In this document: positions 1 to 7,201 of the stretch, one piece after another
Position numbering within the stretch: the stretch's first letter is position 1
How the letters are laid out: every line of letters begins with the position of its first letter
Assembly: GCA_002314195.1 (NCBI GenBank)
Contig: DCCQ01000120.1
Location: forward strand, 1 to 9,357
Source: Bacteroidales bacterium UBA1077
GTDB lineage: Bacteria > Bacteroidota > Bacteroidia > Bacteroidales > UBA932
DNA: 9,357 nucleotides
Reading direction: 5' to 3'
The notes under the pieces: model-generated
Databases searched by the model: none
What the model was told of the DNA's origin: nothing
The model's input: only the letters and a program-made list of their open reading frames with translations
Position numbers and translations under genes: made by a program

Positions 1-14
1 TTCAAACAAACAAA

Positions 15-1305
15 TCAAAACAGCTTCTTAGTCTTCATCAATGCGTGAGCGGTAGTCGCGCTTCCAGAATAGAAATCCAGCACGATGGAATCGTCTTTAA
101 GATTGGCGAGAGTAATCAGACGCTGGAGAAGGCGCACAGGTTTAGGGCCGTCGAATACACCTTTGTCTCCAAAGAGGGATACAACCTCTTGTGCTCCTTC
201 TTGGCTATGTCCTACATCTTTATAAAATAGAATTGAAGTAGGCACCATTCCATCAAACTTCAGTTCTGATAAAAACGTTTTATTCGTGGGGGGGGGGGCC
301 ATTTGGACCAAACCATATTCTATTTCCTGGAGTCTCTATAATTTTTTCCGATGGGGTGGTTATTGGGTAGTCACATGCAGCATTGTATGTTTTAACAGAA
401 ATGTCACTTGACATCCATACACCTCGTGGGTCGTTATCAGGATTTGAATATCGCGCATTTGCTTCGGCTGTTCTTTCTAAACGCCCAATCACAAAGTTAT
501 CAATATCCTTTACATACATCAGAACATAGTCATGGCTGCTTGAAATAAAACGAGCATCATTCTTTGGAGAGAAAGCACGCTCCCATATTAACTGAGAAAT
601 GAAGTTCCTTTCACCGAACACCTCATCACAAACCTTCCTGAGGTTCTCAACCTCATTGTCATCAATCGAAATGAATATGACTCCGTCCTCAGTCAGCAAA
701 TCCTTCGCGACTTTCAACCTCGGGTAGATCATGTTCAGCCAATCCGTGTGGAACCGTCCGTTGCTCTCGGAGTTGACCTCGTATTTCTGAAGAATCATAT
801 TCCCGTCCTCGTCGAACATTCCGCTCTTGTCCCTGGACTCACCGGTGGTCTGGCTGAAATCATCCTCATAGACAAAGTCATTACCTGTGTTGTACGGCGG
901 ATCAATGTAGATCATCTTGACCTTCCCAAGGTAGTCCTCCCGAAGAAGTTTGAGCACCTCAAGATTGTCACCCTCAATGTAGAGATTCCCGGTGTTGTCA
1001 AAGTCCATGCTGCTCTCCCTGTCCGGTCGAAGAGTCATGTTGGTCGCAGTGTTGGCGATCCGCATGGCCTCACGTTTCCCCGGCCATGTGAACTGGTATC
1101 TCTACTGGCAGCCCTCAACAATGTCCTTTGACAGTTCCTGTCTCAGTTTATCAAAGTCAATCCCTTTCCCGATAATGTCCTTCCCCTTCTCATCCTTCCC
1201 CACCACCAAAGGGAATGACTTTTCCAAATGGAAGCCTGACGCGGAGATCTGCATCCATGATTGCGTCAAGGTCGAGAATGACTCCAATCTTCCTGTAACA
1301 GACAA
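15..1305 (-). pseudogene. mod: Type III restriction-modification DNA methyltransferase (Mod), broken and truncated
   Basis: Remnant of a beta-class adenine methyltransferase, the Mod subunit of a type III restriction-modification system. Order along the gene: an N-terminal piece with IDFDKLRQELSKDIVEG; a main piece (ATG at 1065) with the SAM-region motif IEGDN and catalytic motif IV DPPYNTGNDF (residues 55-64 counted from that ATG), then the start of the target-recognition region; last, across a frame change, the motif I segment VLDFYSGSATTAHA, which lies C-terminal to DPPY as expected for this class. Lesions: no ATG at the N-terminus (the frame opens after a TAA at 1315-1317, so the first usable start is TTG at 1305); an in-frame TAG at 1102-1104, where relatives usually have Glu in a QERY motif; an 11-base poly-C at 288-298 that sends translation to a stop at 280-282; and a TGA at 15-17 directly after motif I, where Mod proteins normally continue for a long C-terminal domain. 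No res partner is visible. Family assignment is firm; lack of function is inferred. Confidence 0.9.
288..298 (-). repeat. Poly-C (11) homopolymer tract inside mod, a frame switch
   Basis: Eleven G on the plus strand, so eleven C in the coding strand of mod. With 11 C the protein reads IWFGPNGPPPHE and stops at 280-282. With 10 C (or 13) it would read IWFGPNGPPPTNKTFLSELK and run on through motif I to 15. Homopolymers of this length are known to be slippage-prone, and they switch several bacterial type III mod genes on and off. Miscounting of the tract during sequencing is the obvious alternative. Confidence 0.85.
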
Positions 1306-1345
1306 ACCGAATCCTTACCGTGAACGTGAGTGGTAGGGATCCGGT
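1306..1345 (-). terminator. Terminator-like hairpin after the parE-acyltransferase-synthetase operon
   Basis: Two 14-base arms, 1306-1319 and 1332-1345, enclose a 12-base loop. Twelve positions pair perfectly; on the minus strand one more is a G-U pair and one is a mismatch. The bases following on the minus strand are T-rich but interrupted (TTTGTCTGTT), so termination may be weak. It sits 30 bases past the synthetase stop codon and abuts the first surviving codons of mod. This suggests that mod entered just beyond the operon's terminator. Confidence 0.4.
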
Positions 1346-1374
1346 CTGTGAATATAAATCCGTGAATTCTACTT

Positions 1375-3069
1375 TTAAGCGGAAGTGTTCCCGTCGGATT
1401 TGTCCTCTGATTCTTTAGCTGATGTCTCGTCGGATTGATTTTCCTTGTACTTGAACCGGCGGATCTTGTGGGTTGCGGTCTTTTCGAAGTTGTCCTTCAT
1501 CGCCTCGACCTCGCCGATCTTGGACTGCTTGCTGACGTGTTTGTTGACATATTCAAGAACAGCCTGCTTCATAGACTGGAGGTTGTCGAAGAATTTGTCC
1601 TCGCGCTCCTGGTTCCAGTCCAGCACATTGTCGTCGAACTTCACAAGCGCCACAAGCTTGCCGTTCCTTTCGACCACAAGGGATTCGTTCACGCCGCTGA
1701 ATGTGTTGATCACCTGCTCGATCTCTTCCGGGTAGATGTTCTCTCCGGAAGGTCCCACGATCATATTCCCAAGCCTTCCCTTGATGTAGTAGCGGCCCTT
1801 TGAGTCCTGGCACGCAAGGTCGTTGGTGCGGAACCATCCGTCGTCTGTGAGCACGGAGCGGGTCCTTTCAGGATCGCGGTAGTAGCCCAGCATCACGTTG
1901 TCTCCTTTGGCGATGATTTCGCCCTCACCGGTCTCAGGGTTCACGTTCTGGAGCTTGACCTCCACGTTGTAGGCCGGGACTCCGATCGATCCGACAACCG
2001 TCTTTCCCACGCACGCGTTGGTGATCAGCGGGGCTGTTTCGGTCAGTCCGTAACCGATGGCGTAAGGGAATCCGGCCTTGTTGAGGAAATCCTCCACAGT
2101 TGAGTCGAGTTTCGAGCCGCCGATGCCGAAGAACTTCAGCTTGCCACCGAATGATTGGTAGAGTTTCTTTCCTACCAGCCAGTACAACAGCCTCGGTGTA
2201 TGCTTTTTCATCCAAGACAGGACGCGGCTCTTTTCGATTGTGGGCACGACGCTGCTTTTGTAGACTTTCTCTATGATCAGCGGCACCGAGCACATAATCG
2301 TCGGGCGAACCTTCTTCATCGCCTGCAGAAGGATGCTCGGGGTCGGTGGTTTCTGAATATAATAGACGCAACCTCCGACGTACAACGGGTAGAGGACGCT
2401 GAACGCCATCTCGTAGGTGTGGGACATCGGAAGGATGGAAAGCCAGCGGTCCCGCTTCCCGGCTTTCTGGGCGTGGTAGGCGGCTATGACGTTCTGGCAG
2501 AAGTTGCGGTGGCTGAGCATCACGCCCTTGGCCTTCCCTGAAGTCCCTGACGTGTAGATGATTGAGGCCAGGTCATCGGCCTGTGGATCAACCCCGTGGC
2601 CCTCGCATGTGAAAGCCTTGTCGTCCTTCTTGATGAGTTCGAACGTCTCGATGTCAATCACGAGAGTCAGCTTGTCGATCACCTCCTGGCTCAATTTTCC
2701 GAGCTGTTTCTTCGACACGAAGATAGCCTTGCATTCCGAGTGGTTGAGTATGTTTGTCACCTCGCTGGCGGAGGAGTCAGGAAGAATCGGCACGGTCACA
2801 CGGCCGAACGGCACGCACGAGAACATCGCGACTGTCCAGTTCGGCATGTTGCCGGAGAGGATGGCCACCTTGTCTCTCGCGCTGATTCCGAACCGGTTGA
2901 AGCGGTGCGACAACTCAAGGCACTTGTGCTTGAAGCTTTCGTAGGTATATTCCTGCCCACCTTCGACGAACCGCGAAAGCGGTCGTTTTGCGAAATTGTC
3001 GGTGGCATATTCAAATAGCTTGGCCAGGGTAGTGACATAGTTCTCCCTGCTTTGGCTGAAAATCGGCAT
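1375..3069 (-). CDS. Long-chain fatty acid-CoA ligase (AMP-forming acyl-CoA synthetase)
   Basis: Predicted to activate long-chain fatty acids to acyl-CoA (or a related acyl-adenylate product) using ATP. The 564 residues show the adenylate-forming enzyme signatures in order: the phosphate-binding loop YTSGTSGKAKGVMLSHRN (172-189), GYGLTETAP (339-347), the hinge-side motif GWFRTNDLA (411-419), the GR of A8 at 431-432, and a C-terminal THKIRRFKY with the likely catalytic Lys535. In GWFRTNDLA the usual GD is ND, a small departure from consensus. There is no transmembrane segment; the last 25 residues are a charged Ser/Glu/Asp-rich tail. Length fits the FadD15/FAA1-like branch of long-chain ligases. 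The ATG at 3069 lies 12 bases after the acyltransferase stop; the spacer is A-rich with no Shine-Dalgarno. Context with an acyltransferase suggests uptake or recycling of fatty acids into phospholipid. The exact substrate is not readable from sequence. Confidence 0.93.
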   Translation of the reverse strand: MPIFSQSRENYVTTLAKLFEYATDNFAKRPLSRFVEGGQEYTYESFKHKCLELSHRFNRFGISARDKVAILSGNMPNWTVAMFSCVPFGRVTVPILPDSSASEVTNILNHSECKAIFVSKKQLGKLSQEVIDKLTLVIDIETFELIKKDDKAFTCEGHGVDPQADDLASIIYTSGTSGKAKGVMLSHRNFCQNVIAAYHAQKAGKRDRWLSILPMSHTYEMAFSVLYPLYVGGCVYYIQKPPTPSILLQAMKKVRPTIMCSVPLIIEKVYKSSVVPTIEKSRVLSWMKKHTPRLLYWLVGKKLYQSFGGKLKFFGIGGSKLDSTVEDFLNKAGFPYAIGYGLTETAPLITNACVGKTVVGSIGVPAYNVEVKLQNVNPETGEGEIIAKGDNVMLGYYRDPERTRSVLTDDGWFRTNDLACQDSKGRYYIKGRLGNMIVGPSGENIYPEEIEQVINTFSGVNESLVVERNGKLVALVKFDDNVLDWNQEREDKFFDNLQSMKQAVLEYVNKHVSKQSKIGEVEAMKDNFEKTATHKIRRFKYKENQSDETSAKESEDKSDGNTSA

Positions 3070-3081
3070 TATTTGTTCTTT

Positions 3082-3639
3082 TTAATGAGTGATGTAACCT
3101 TCGGGATGCTTGCCCTCGAAGTGCTTTTGTTCGTAGAGGGCCTGGATTCTGTCTGTGTCCGCGCGCGCGTCATCCGTTAGCTCAACCTTCTCCCCGACGC
3201 TTACGCACTTGGTCTTCCAGTCGAAGTAGCCCATATACACTGGACATCCGACCTCTCTGGCGATCAGATGGTAACCAGTCTTCCATTTCTTTACAGCCTT
3301 CCTTGTGCCCTCCGGGGCTATGGCGAGGTGGAACCTGTCCACTTTCTCCATCTCTTCGATAAGGCTCTTGACCATCGCGGCGGCGCTGCCTCTGTCAACC
3401 GGAATGCATCCGACCTTGCGGAGGAAGACCCCTACCGGCCAGAAGAAGAACTCCTTCTTGATCATGACGTGCGCGGTCTGGTCAAACTGCGTGTAGAAAA
3501 GATAGGATATTACGAAATCCCACACGGAAGTGTGAGGAACGCCAAGGATGACACATTTGTCCTCTGGGGCCGGGCCACCGACAGTAGTCCATCCCATCTT
3601 TTTCAGCAACCAGCCGCAAAATTTAGCCCAACGTGACAT
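3082..3639 (-). CDS. PlsC-like 1-acyl-glycerol-3-phosphate acyltransferase family protein
   Basis: A 185-residue protein of the lysophospholipid acyltransferase family, which moves acyl groups onto a glycerol-phosphate or similar acceptor at the inner membrane. Catalytic motif I is HTSVWD (His36, Asp41, the HX4D dyad). A KKEFFFWPVG segment (61-70) and GCIPVDRGS (77-85) correspond to the middle motifs, and APEGTRK (108-114) is the acceptor-binding EGTR motif. It is shorter than classical PlsC (about 240 residues) and lacks an N-terminal membrane anchor, as in many Bacteroidota paralogues, so its acceptor could also be another lipid. It sits between parE and the acyl-CoA ligase with 12-base gaps on both sides, so it is almost certainly cotranscribed; the ligase next door could supply its acyl-CoA. 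The start ATG at 3639 gives an N-terminus typical of the family. Confidence 0.9.
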   Translation of the reverse strand: MSRWAKFCGWLLKKMGWTTVGGPAPEDKCVILGVPHTSVWDFVISYLFYTQFDQTAHVMIKKEFFFWPVGVFLRKVGCIPVDRGSAAAMVKSLIEEMEKVDRFHLAIAPEGTRKAVKKWKTGYHLIAREVGCPVYMGYFDWKTKCVSVGEKVELTDDARADTDRIQALYEQKHFEGKHPEGYITH

Positions 3640-3651
3640 AATCTATGAATA

Positions 3652-5589
3652 TTAGATGTTTACGTCCTCAAGCTCTTCCTCGGAGCGCAGGTTCGCGCGG
3701 ATAAAGTTCTGCCGGTCGATAGTGTTGTCGCCCATGTAGAACTCCATGATGTCGGCGATTGACTCCTCGTCGGAAAGCTTCACGAGGTCCAGCCTCATGT
3801 TCTCTCCGATGAAGTCCACGAACTCGTCCGAAGAGATCTCTCCCAGACCTTTGAACCTTGTTATCTGCACTGTGGTCTTCATCTCCTTGACTGCCGCCTC
3901 CTTCTCCTCGATGGAGTAGCAGTAGCGCCTCTCCTTCTTGTTAGCCACCCTGAAAAGAGGGGTCTGAAGAATATGCACGTGTCCGCGTCGGATGAGGTCT
4001 GGGTAATATTTCATGAAGAAAGTCAACACGAGCATCCTGATGTGCATTCCGTCATCATCTGCATCGGTCGCCACGATGATGTTGTTGTAGCGCAGGTTGT
4101 CAAGGTCGTCCTCGACACCGAGAGCAGAGATCAGCAGGTTCAGCTCCTCGTTCTCCGCCACCTTCTTGTGACTCTCCTTGTAGCAGTTGATAGGCTTTCC
4201 ACGCAGGCTGAACACGGCCTGATACTCAGCTTTTCTCACCTTGGTAATGGTTCCGCTCGCGGAGTCTCCCTCAGTGATGAATATGCTCGTAAGCTCCCCG
4301 AAATCTTCCTTGCCCTTGGGCAGTTTGTCGCCGTAGTGGAAACGGCAATCGCGCAGCTTGCGGTTGTAGACATTAGCCTTCTTGTTCCTTTCCCTGGTCT
4401 TCTTCTGGATTCCGGAAATCTCCTCCCGCTCGGCCTGTGACTCCTTGATCTTGTTCTCTATAATAGGAACGATGTCCTTGTGGATGCGAAGATAGTTGTC
4501 CAGATTTCTGGCGATGAAGTCGTTGACGAAAGACCGGATCGTCGGTCCGCGGTCAATCTCGATCGAGCCGTCCGGATTCAGGATCTTCTTGCCGTTCTCG
4601 TCCGTCTTCTCCTTCTCCCACATGTAGGTTGAACCGAGCTTGGTCTTGGTCTGCCCTTCGAAGTTTGGTTCCTGGATCTGGATGCTTATCGCTCCGATTA
4701 TGCCTTGACGGCAGTCCTCCGGAGCGTAGTTTTTCTTATAGAACTCCTTGAGAGTCTTGGCGATAGCTTCCCTGAAAGCGGCCAGATGCGTTCCTCCGTC
4801 ACGGGTGTTCTGTCCGTTGACGAACGAGGCGATGTTCTCACCGTAGGAGTTGCCGTGTGTCAGCACTACCTCGACATCCTCACCCACAAGGTGGATAGGC
4901 TCGTAAAGAGGGGTCTCGCTGATGGAGTCTCTGATGAGGTCAAGGAGGCCGTTCTCGGATTTGTATGTCGTTCCGTTCAGGACAAGAGCCAACCCTTTCT
5001 TGAGATAGGAGTAGTTCTTGACCATCGTCTCGACGTAGTCCATGTTGAACTCGAAGTTACCGAACATCGTGCTGTCCGGGGTGAAGACCACAAGCGTTCC
5101 GTTCTTCTCTCCGGTTTTCTCCTTTCTGCCGCTGTCCACCAATTCTCCGCGCACGTAACTTGCCCATGAACTCTCGCCGTCTCTGAAGGACTCCACATAG
5201 AACCTCTCGGACAGGGCGTTCACCGCCTTTGTACCCACACCGTTCAGACCAACGGACTTCTTGAAGGCCTTGTCGTCGAACTTTCCTCCGGTGTTCAGCT
5301 GGCTGGTCGCCTTGATGACTGAGCCGAGCGGAATTCCTCGTCCGAAGTCCCTCACCGTGACCTGCTTGTCCTCAATCTTGATGATGACCTGCTTGCCGAA
5401 CCCGGCGGAGAACTCGTCGATGCAGTTGTCCACAATCTCCTTGAGCAGCACATAGATGCCGTCCCCCGGGTTGGAGCCGTTGCCAAGTCTACCGATGTAC
5501 ATTCCAGGACGCCTGCGGATGTGTTCGACACCTTCCAGGGTCTTTATGTTGTCGTCAGTGTAGTTGTAATTCTGTTCTATGTTCGCCAT
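3652..5589 (-). CDS. parE: DNA topoisomerase IV subunit B
   Basis: ATPase subunit of the type IIA topoisomerase that decatenates daughter chromosomes; it works with ParC, which is not in this window. The 645 residues show the GHKL ATPase features EIVDNCIDEF (51-60, Glu51 and Asn55), DFGRGIPLG (81-89) and GLNGVGTKAVNALS (114-127); the TOPRIM motifs ITEGDSASG (438-446) and DADDDGMHI (509-517); and ITRFKGLGEIS (576-586). EGDSASGTITK, rather than the EGDSAGG of GyrB, supports ParE. DADDDG replaces the commoner DADVDG; the metal-binding acids remain. A charged insertion at about 324-347 (MWEKEKTDENGKK and following) lengthens the loop before GPTIRSFVNDF. I start at the ATG at 5589 (MANIEQNYNYTDD). 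An ATG at 5706 would add 39 Cys- and Arg-rich residues unlike any ParE and would bury the promoter. First gene of a three-gene operon with lipid enzymes. Confidence 0.96.
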   Translation of the reverse strand: MANIEQNYNYTDDNIKTLEGVEHIRRRPGMYIGRLGNGSNPGDGIYVLLKEIVDNCIDEFSAGFGKQVIIKIEDKQVTVRDFGRGIPLGSVIKATSQLNTGGKFDDKAFKKSVGLNGVGTKAVNALSERFYVESFRDGESSWASYVRGELVDSGRKEKTGEKNGTLVVFTPDSTMFGNFEFNMDYVETMVKNYSYLKKGLALVLNGTTYKSENGLLDLIRDSISETPLYEPIHLVGEDVEVVLTHGNSYGENIASFVNGQNTRDGGTHLAAFREAIAKTLKEFYKKNYAPEDCRQGIIGAISIQIQEPNFEGQTKTKLGSTYMWEKEKTDENGKKILNPDGSIEIDRGPTIRSFVNDFIARNLDNYLRIHKDIVPIIENKIKESQAEREEISGIQKKTRERNKKANVYNRKLRDCRFHYGDKLPKGKEDFGELTSIFITEGDSASGTITKVRKAEYQAVFSLRGKPINCYKESHKKVAENEELNLLISALGVEDDLDNLRYNNIIVATDADDDGMHIRMLVLTFFMKYYPDLIRRGHVHILQTPLFRVANKKERRYCYSIEEKEAAVKEMKTTVQITRFKGLGEISSDEFVDFIGENMRLDLVKLSDEESIADIMEFYMGDNTIDRQNFIRANLRSEEELEDVNI

Positions 5590-5612
5590 TCTTTTAAAAT
5601 CGCATAATCGTA

Positions 5613-5620
5613 CAAAATTA
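5613..5620 (-). promoter_or_regulatory. Putative parE promoter, -7 box TAATTTTG
   Basis: TAATTTTG on the minus strand matches the Bacteroidales -7 consensus TAnnTTTG. Transcription would begin near 5606, leaving a leader of about 17 bases before the parE ATG. No clear TTTG box is present at the -33 position, only T-rich sequence, so this is a moderate match. Confidence 0.45.
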
Positions 5621-5776
5621 CAAAATTTGGCAAGCATTAAAAAATAAATGTTTTTCATCACCCATAACCCACACCAACATCGTCTGCCACATCTCCTCTT
5701 CACCATATAGCCCTTAGGATGCTCTCGAATGCAGGAGGCGATTTCAGAGCCATTTCCAGGGATTGACTGACTTGGA

Positions 5777-5808
5777 TTTGAAAAAGTATCTTTAATGTGG
5801 TAAATTTG
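5777..5808 (+). promoter_or_regulatory. Bacteroidales-type promoter for the DUF1573-permease operon
   Basis: TTTG at 5777-5780, 20 bases, then TAAATTTG at 5801-5808: an exact match to the TTTG / TAnnTTTG promoter of Bacteroidota. Transcription would start near 5815, about 180 bases before the first gene. The result is an unusually long, structured leader. Confidence 0.65.
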
Positions 5809-5814
5809 CCGATG

Positions 5815-5995
5815 GAAAGGAATTTGTATTCCTTGAATATTGAAGTGTCATTGCTCAGTCTGTCATATTCCTGCAAAGGAATAATATTCCGGCAAGCGAT
5901 CAACCGTGTAATGATGATTGTGGGCAATCACCTTCGAACGTGAGATGAGATAAGTAATATGCAGCAGGTGATTGCCTGCTTGCGAAAGTTGAGTT
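5815..5995 (+). promoter_or_regulatory. Structured 5' leader with hairpins and mutually exclusive pairings
   Basis: Directly visible pairings: a 7-bp stem 5817-5823 / 5828-5834 with loop TTGT; a 7-bp stem 5866-5872 / 5877-5883 closed by a GCAA tetraloop; a perfect 10-bp inverted repeat GGCAATCACC (5923-5932) / GGTGATTGCC (5967-5976); and a 6-bp hairpin AGCAGG (5963-5968) / CCTGCT (5975-5980). The last two use the same bases and cannot form together. The first two hairpins share the AGGAAT/ATTCCT sequence and could also pair with each other. The final hairpin ends 15 bases before the ATG. No known riboswitch class is recognised; a regulatory leader is an inference, and DNA-binding palindromes are the alternative. 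Confidence 0.4.
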
Positions 5996-7195
5996 ATGAA
6001 TATATTCAAGAATATCGCCGCCGCGCTGCTTCTGCTTGTGTCCGCAAGCGGTTTGGCCGGCGCACAGGGCTCCGGCAAGGACAACACTTTCGGCGGAGTC
6101 GTCCAGCTGGACAAGACCGTGCACGATTTCGGGGACATCCTCGTGTCGGACGGGCCTGTGACAGCCATATTCACGGCCAAGAACGTAGGTGACAAGCCGT
6201 TGCTGATCTACAATGTCGTGTCCTCCTGCGGCTGCACCAATGTCGAATGGACCAGGAAACCGATAAATCCAGGTCAGACCGGAACCATCAAGGCTACCTT
6301 TAAGAATGACGAGAAGGGAGGCTATCCGTTCGATAAGTCGCTAACGGCATATTTCTCGGGCTTGAAGCAGCCTGTAATTCTGAGGTTGAGGGGAGTGAGC
6401 CACGACAAACAACTCTCTTTGGGCGAGCTTTATCCGATCCGTTTCGGCAATCTGGCTTTCAAGAAGGTGGATATCAAAGGAGGCAACCTTTCCCAGGGAC
6501 AGCAGAAGAGCGGGAACGTGACAGTCGCCAATCTTGGAAAACATCCGGTCACGGTAAGGTTTTCCGATGTAAGTGAAGGGCTGTCGGTCAAGATATTTCC
6601 AAACCCGGTTCCGGCCAACTCCACGGCGAAGATCTCGTACACGATTACCGCTGACAGGCGGCATTGGGGAAAGAATTACTACTACGCCACGCCGCTTGTA
6701 GACGGCCGTCAGTACAGGGCTGAGGTGTCGCCATCGTCTGAAAAAGAACCTGTCGCCGCCGGAGCCGAGGCCATTGTGGCTGACCCTAATCCCGAACTCG
6801 GGGCGGGGAAGAGCCGTATGGGAATATTCACGTACACCAAAGAGAATTTCTCCAATCTGACTGAGAAAGAACGCAATGACGGTCCGAATCCGATGGCGGA
6901 CGAGAGCACTTTCTCCTTCGGAAAGGTCAAGGCCGGAACGAATGTGGACTGTAAGTTCACTTTCACCAACAAAGGCAAGTCTCCTTTTGGAATATACAAG
7001 GTGGATTCCGAGAGTTCGCACGTGAAGGCCAAGGCTTTCGCTGACGTTCCCGCCGGAGGAAAAGGAGATCTGGAAGTGACTTTCGACACGAAAGGATTCC
7101 CGGCGGGGGAGTGCCTGATCGTCTTGACCTTGACCACGAACTCGCCTCTCCGTCCTATCATCAACCTTTATCTCACCGGTTGGGTGACCGCATAG
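5996..7195 (+). CDS. Secreted DUF1573-domain protein with two ASH-like domains
   Basis: A 399-residue exported protein of unknown function. Residues 1-23 form a signal peptide (basic start, LLLLVSASGL core) with a likely signal peptidase I site AGA|Q at 23/24; there is no lipobox cysteine. The first DUF1573 domain (about 38-133) has the hallmark pattern HDFGDI (43-48), FTAKNVG (59-65) and SCGCT (77-81), then NPGQTG. A second copy (about 304-396) has FSFGKVKAG, FTFTNKGKSP and a closing LYLTGWV but lacks the CGC pair. The middle (about 140-250) is beta-rich, with a VTVANLGKHPVTV segment that may be a third, diverged domain of the same fold. DUF1573 proteins are abundant in Bacteroidota and are thought to act in the periplasm or at the surface, but no reaction is known. 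The ATG at 5996 has no Shine-Dalgarno. It is cotranscribed with the permease 6 bases downstream. Confidence 0.9.
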   Translation: MNIFKNIAAALLLLVSASGLAGAQGSGKDNTFGGVVQLDKTVHDFGDILVSDGPVTAIFTAKNVGDKPLLIYNVVSSCGCTNVEWTRKPINPGQTGTIKATFKNDEKGGYPFDKSLTAYFSGLKQPVILRLRGVSHDKQLSLGELYPIRFGNLAFKKVDIKGGNLSQGQQKSGNVTVANLGKHPVTVRFSDVSEGLSVKIFPNPVPANSTAKISYTITADRRHWGKNYYYATPLVDGRQYRAEVSPSSEKEPVAAGAEAIVADPNPELGAGKSRMGIFTYTKENFSNLTEKERNDGPNPMADESTFSFGKVKAGTNVDCKFTFTNKGKSPFGIYKVDSESSHVKAKAFADVPAGGKGDLEVTFDTKGFPAGECLIVLTLTTNSPLRPIINLYLTGWVTA

Positions 7196-7201
7196 CAGAC
7201 C

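Noticed and set aside
1250..1300. Minus-strand reading KIGVILDLDAIMDADL in another frame, as a missing N-terminus of mod or an upstream gene
   Set aside because: Protein-like in look but short, with no family recognised and no link to the Mod frame beyond 1245; not enough to call.
5590..5706. N-terminal extension of ParE by 39 residues from an ATG at 5706
   Set aside because: The added residues are Cys/Arg-rich and unlike ParE, which begins with the conserved YxxxxIKxLEG region; the extension would overlap the TAATTTTG promoter box.
5700..5927. 75-codon minus-strand frame in the divergent spacer
   Set aside because: No recognisable domain, it overlaps the plus-strand promoter and hairpins, and there is no conserved-looking composition.
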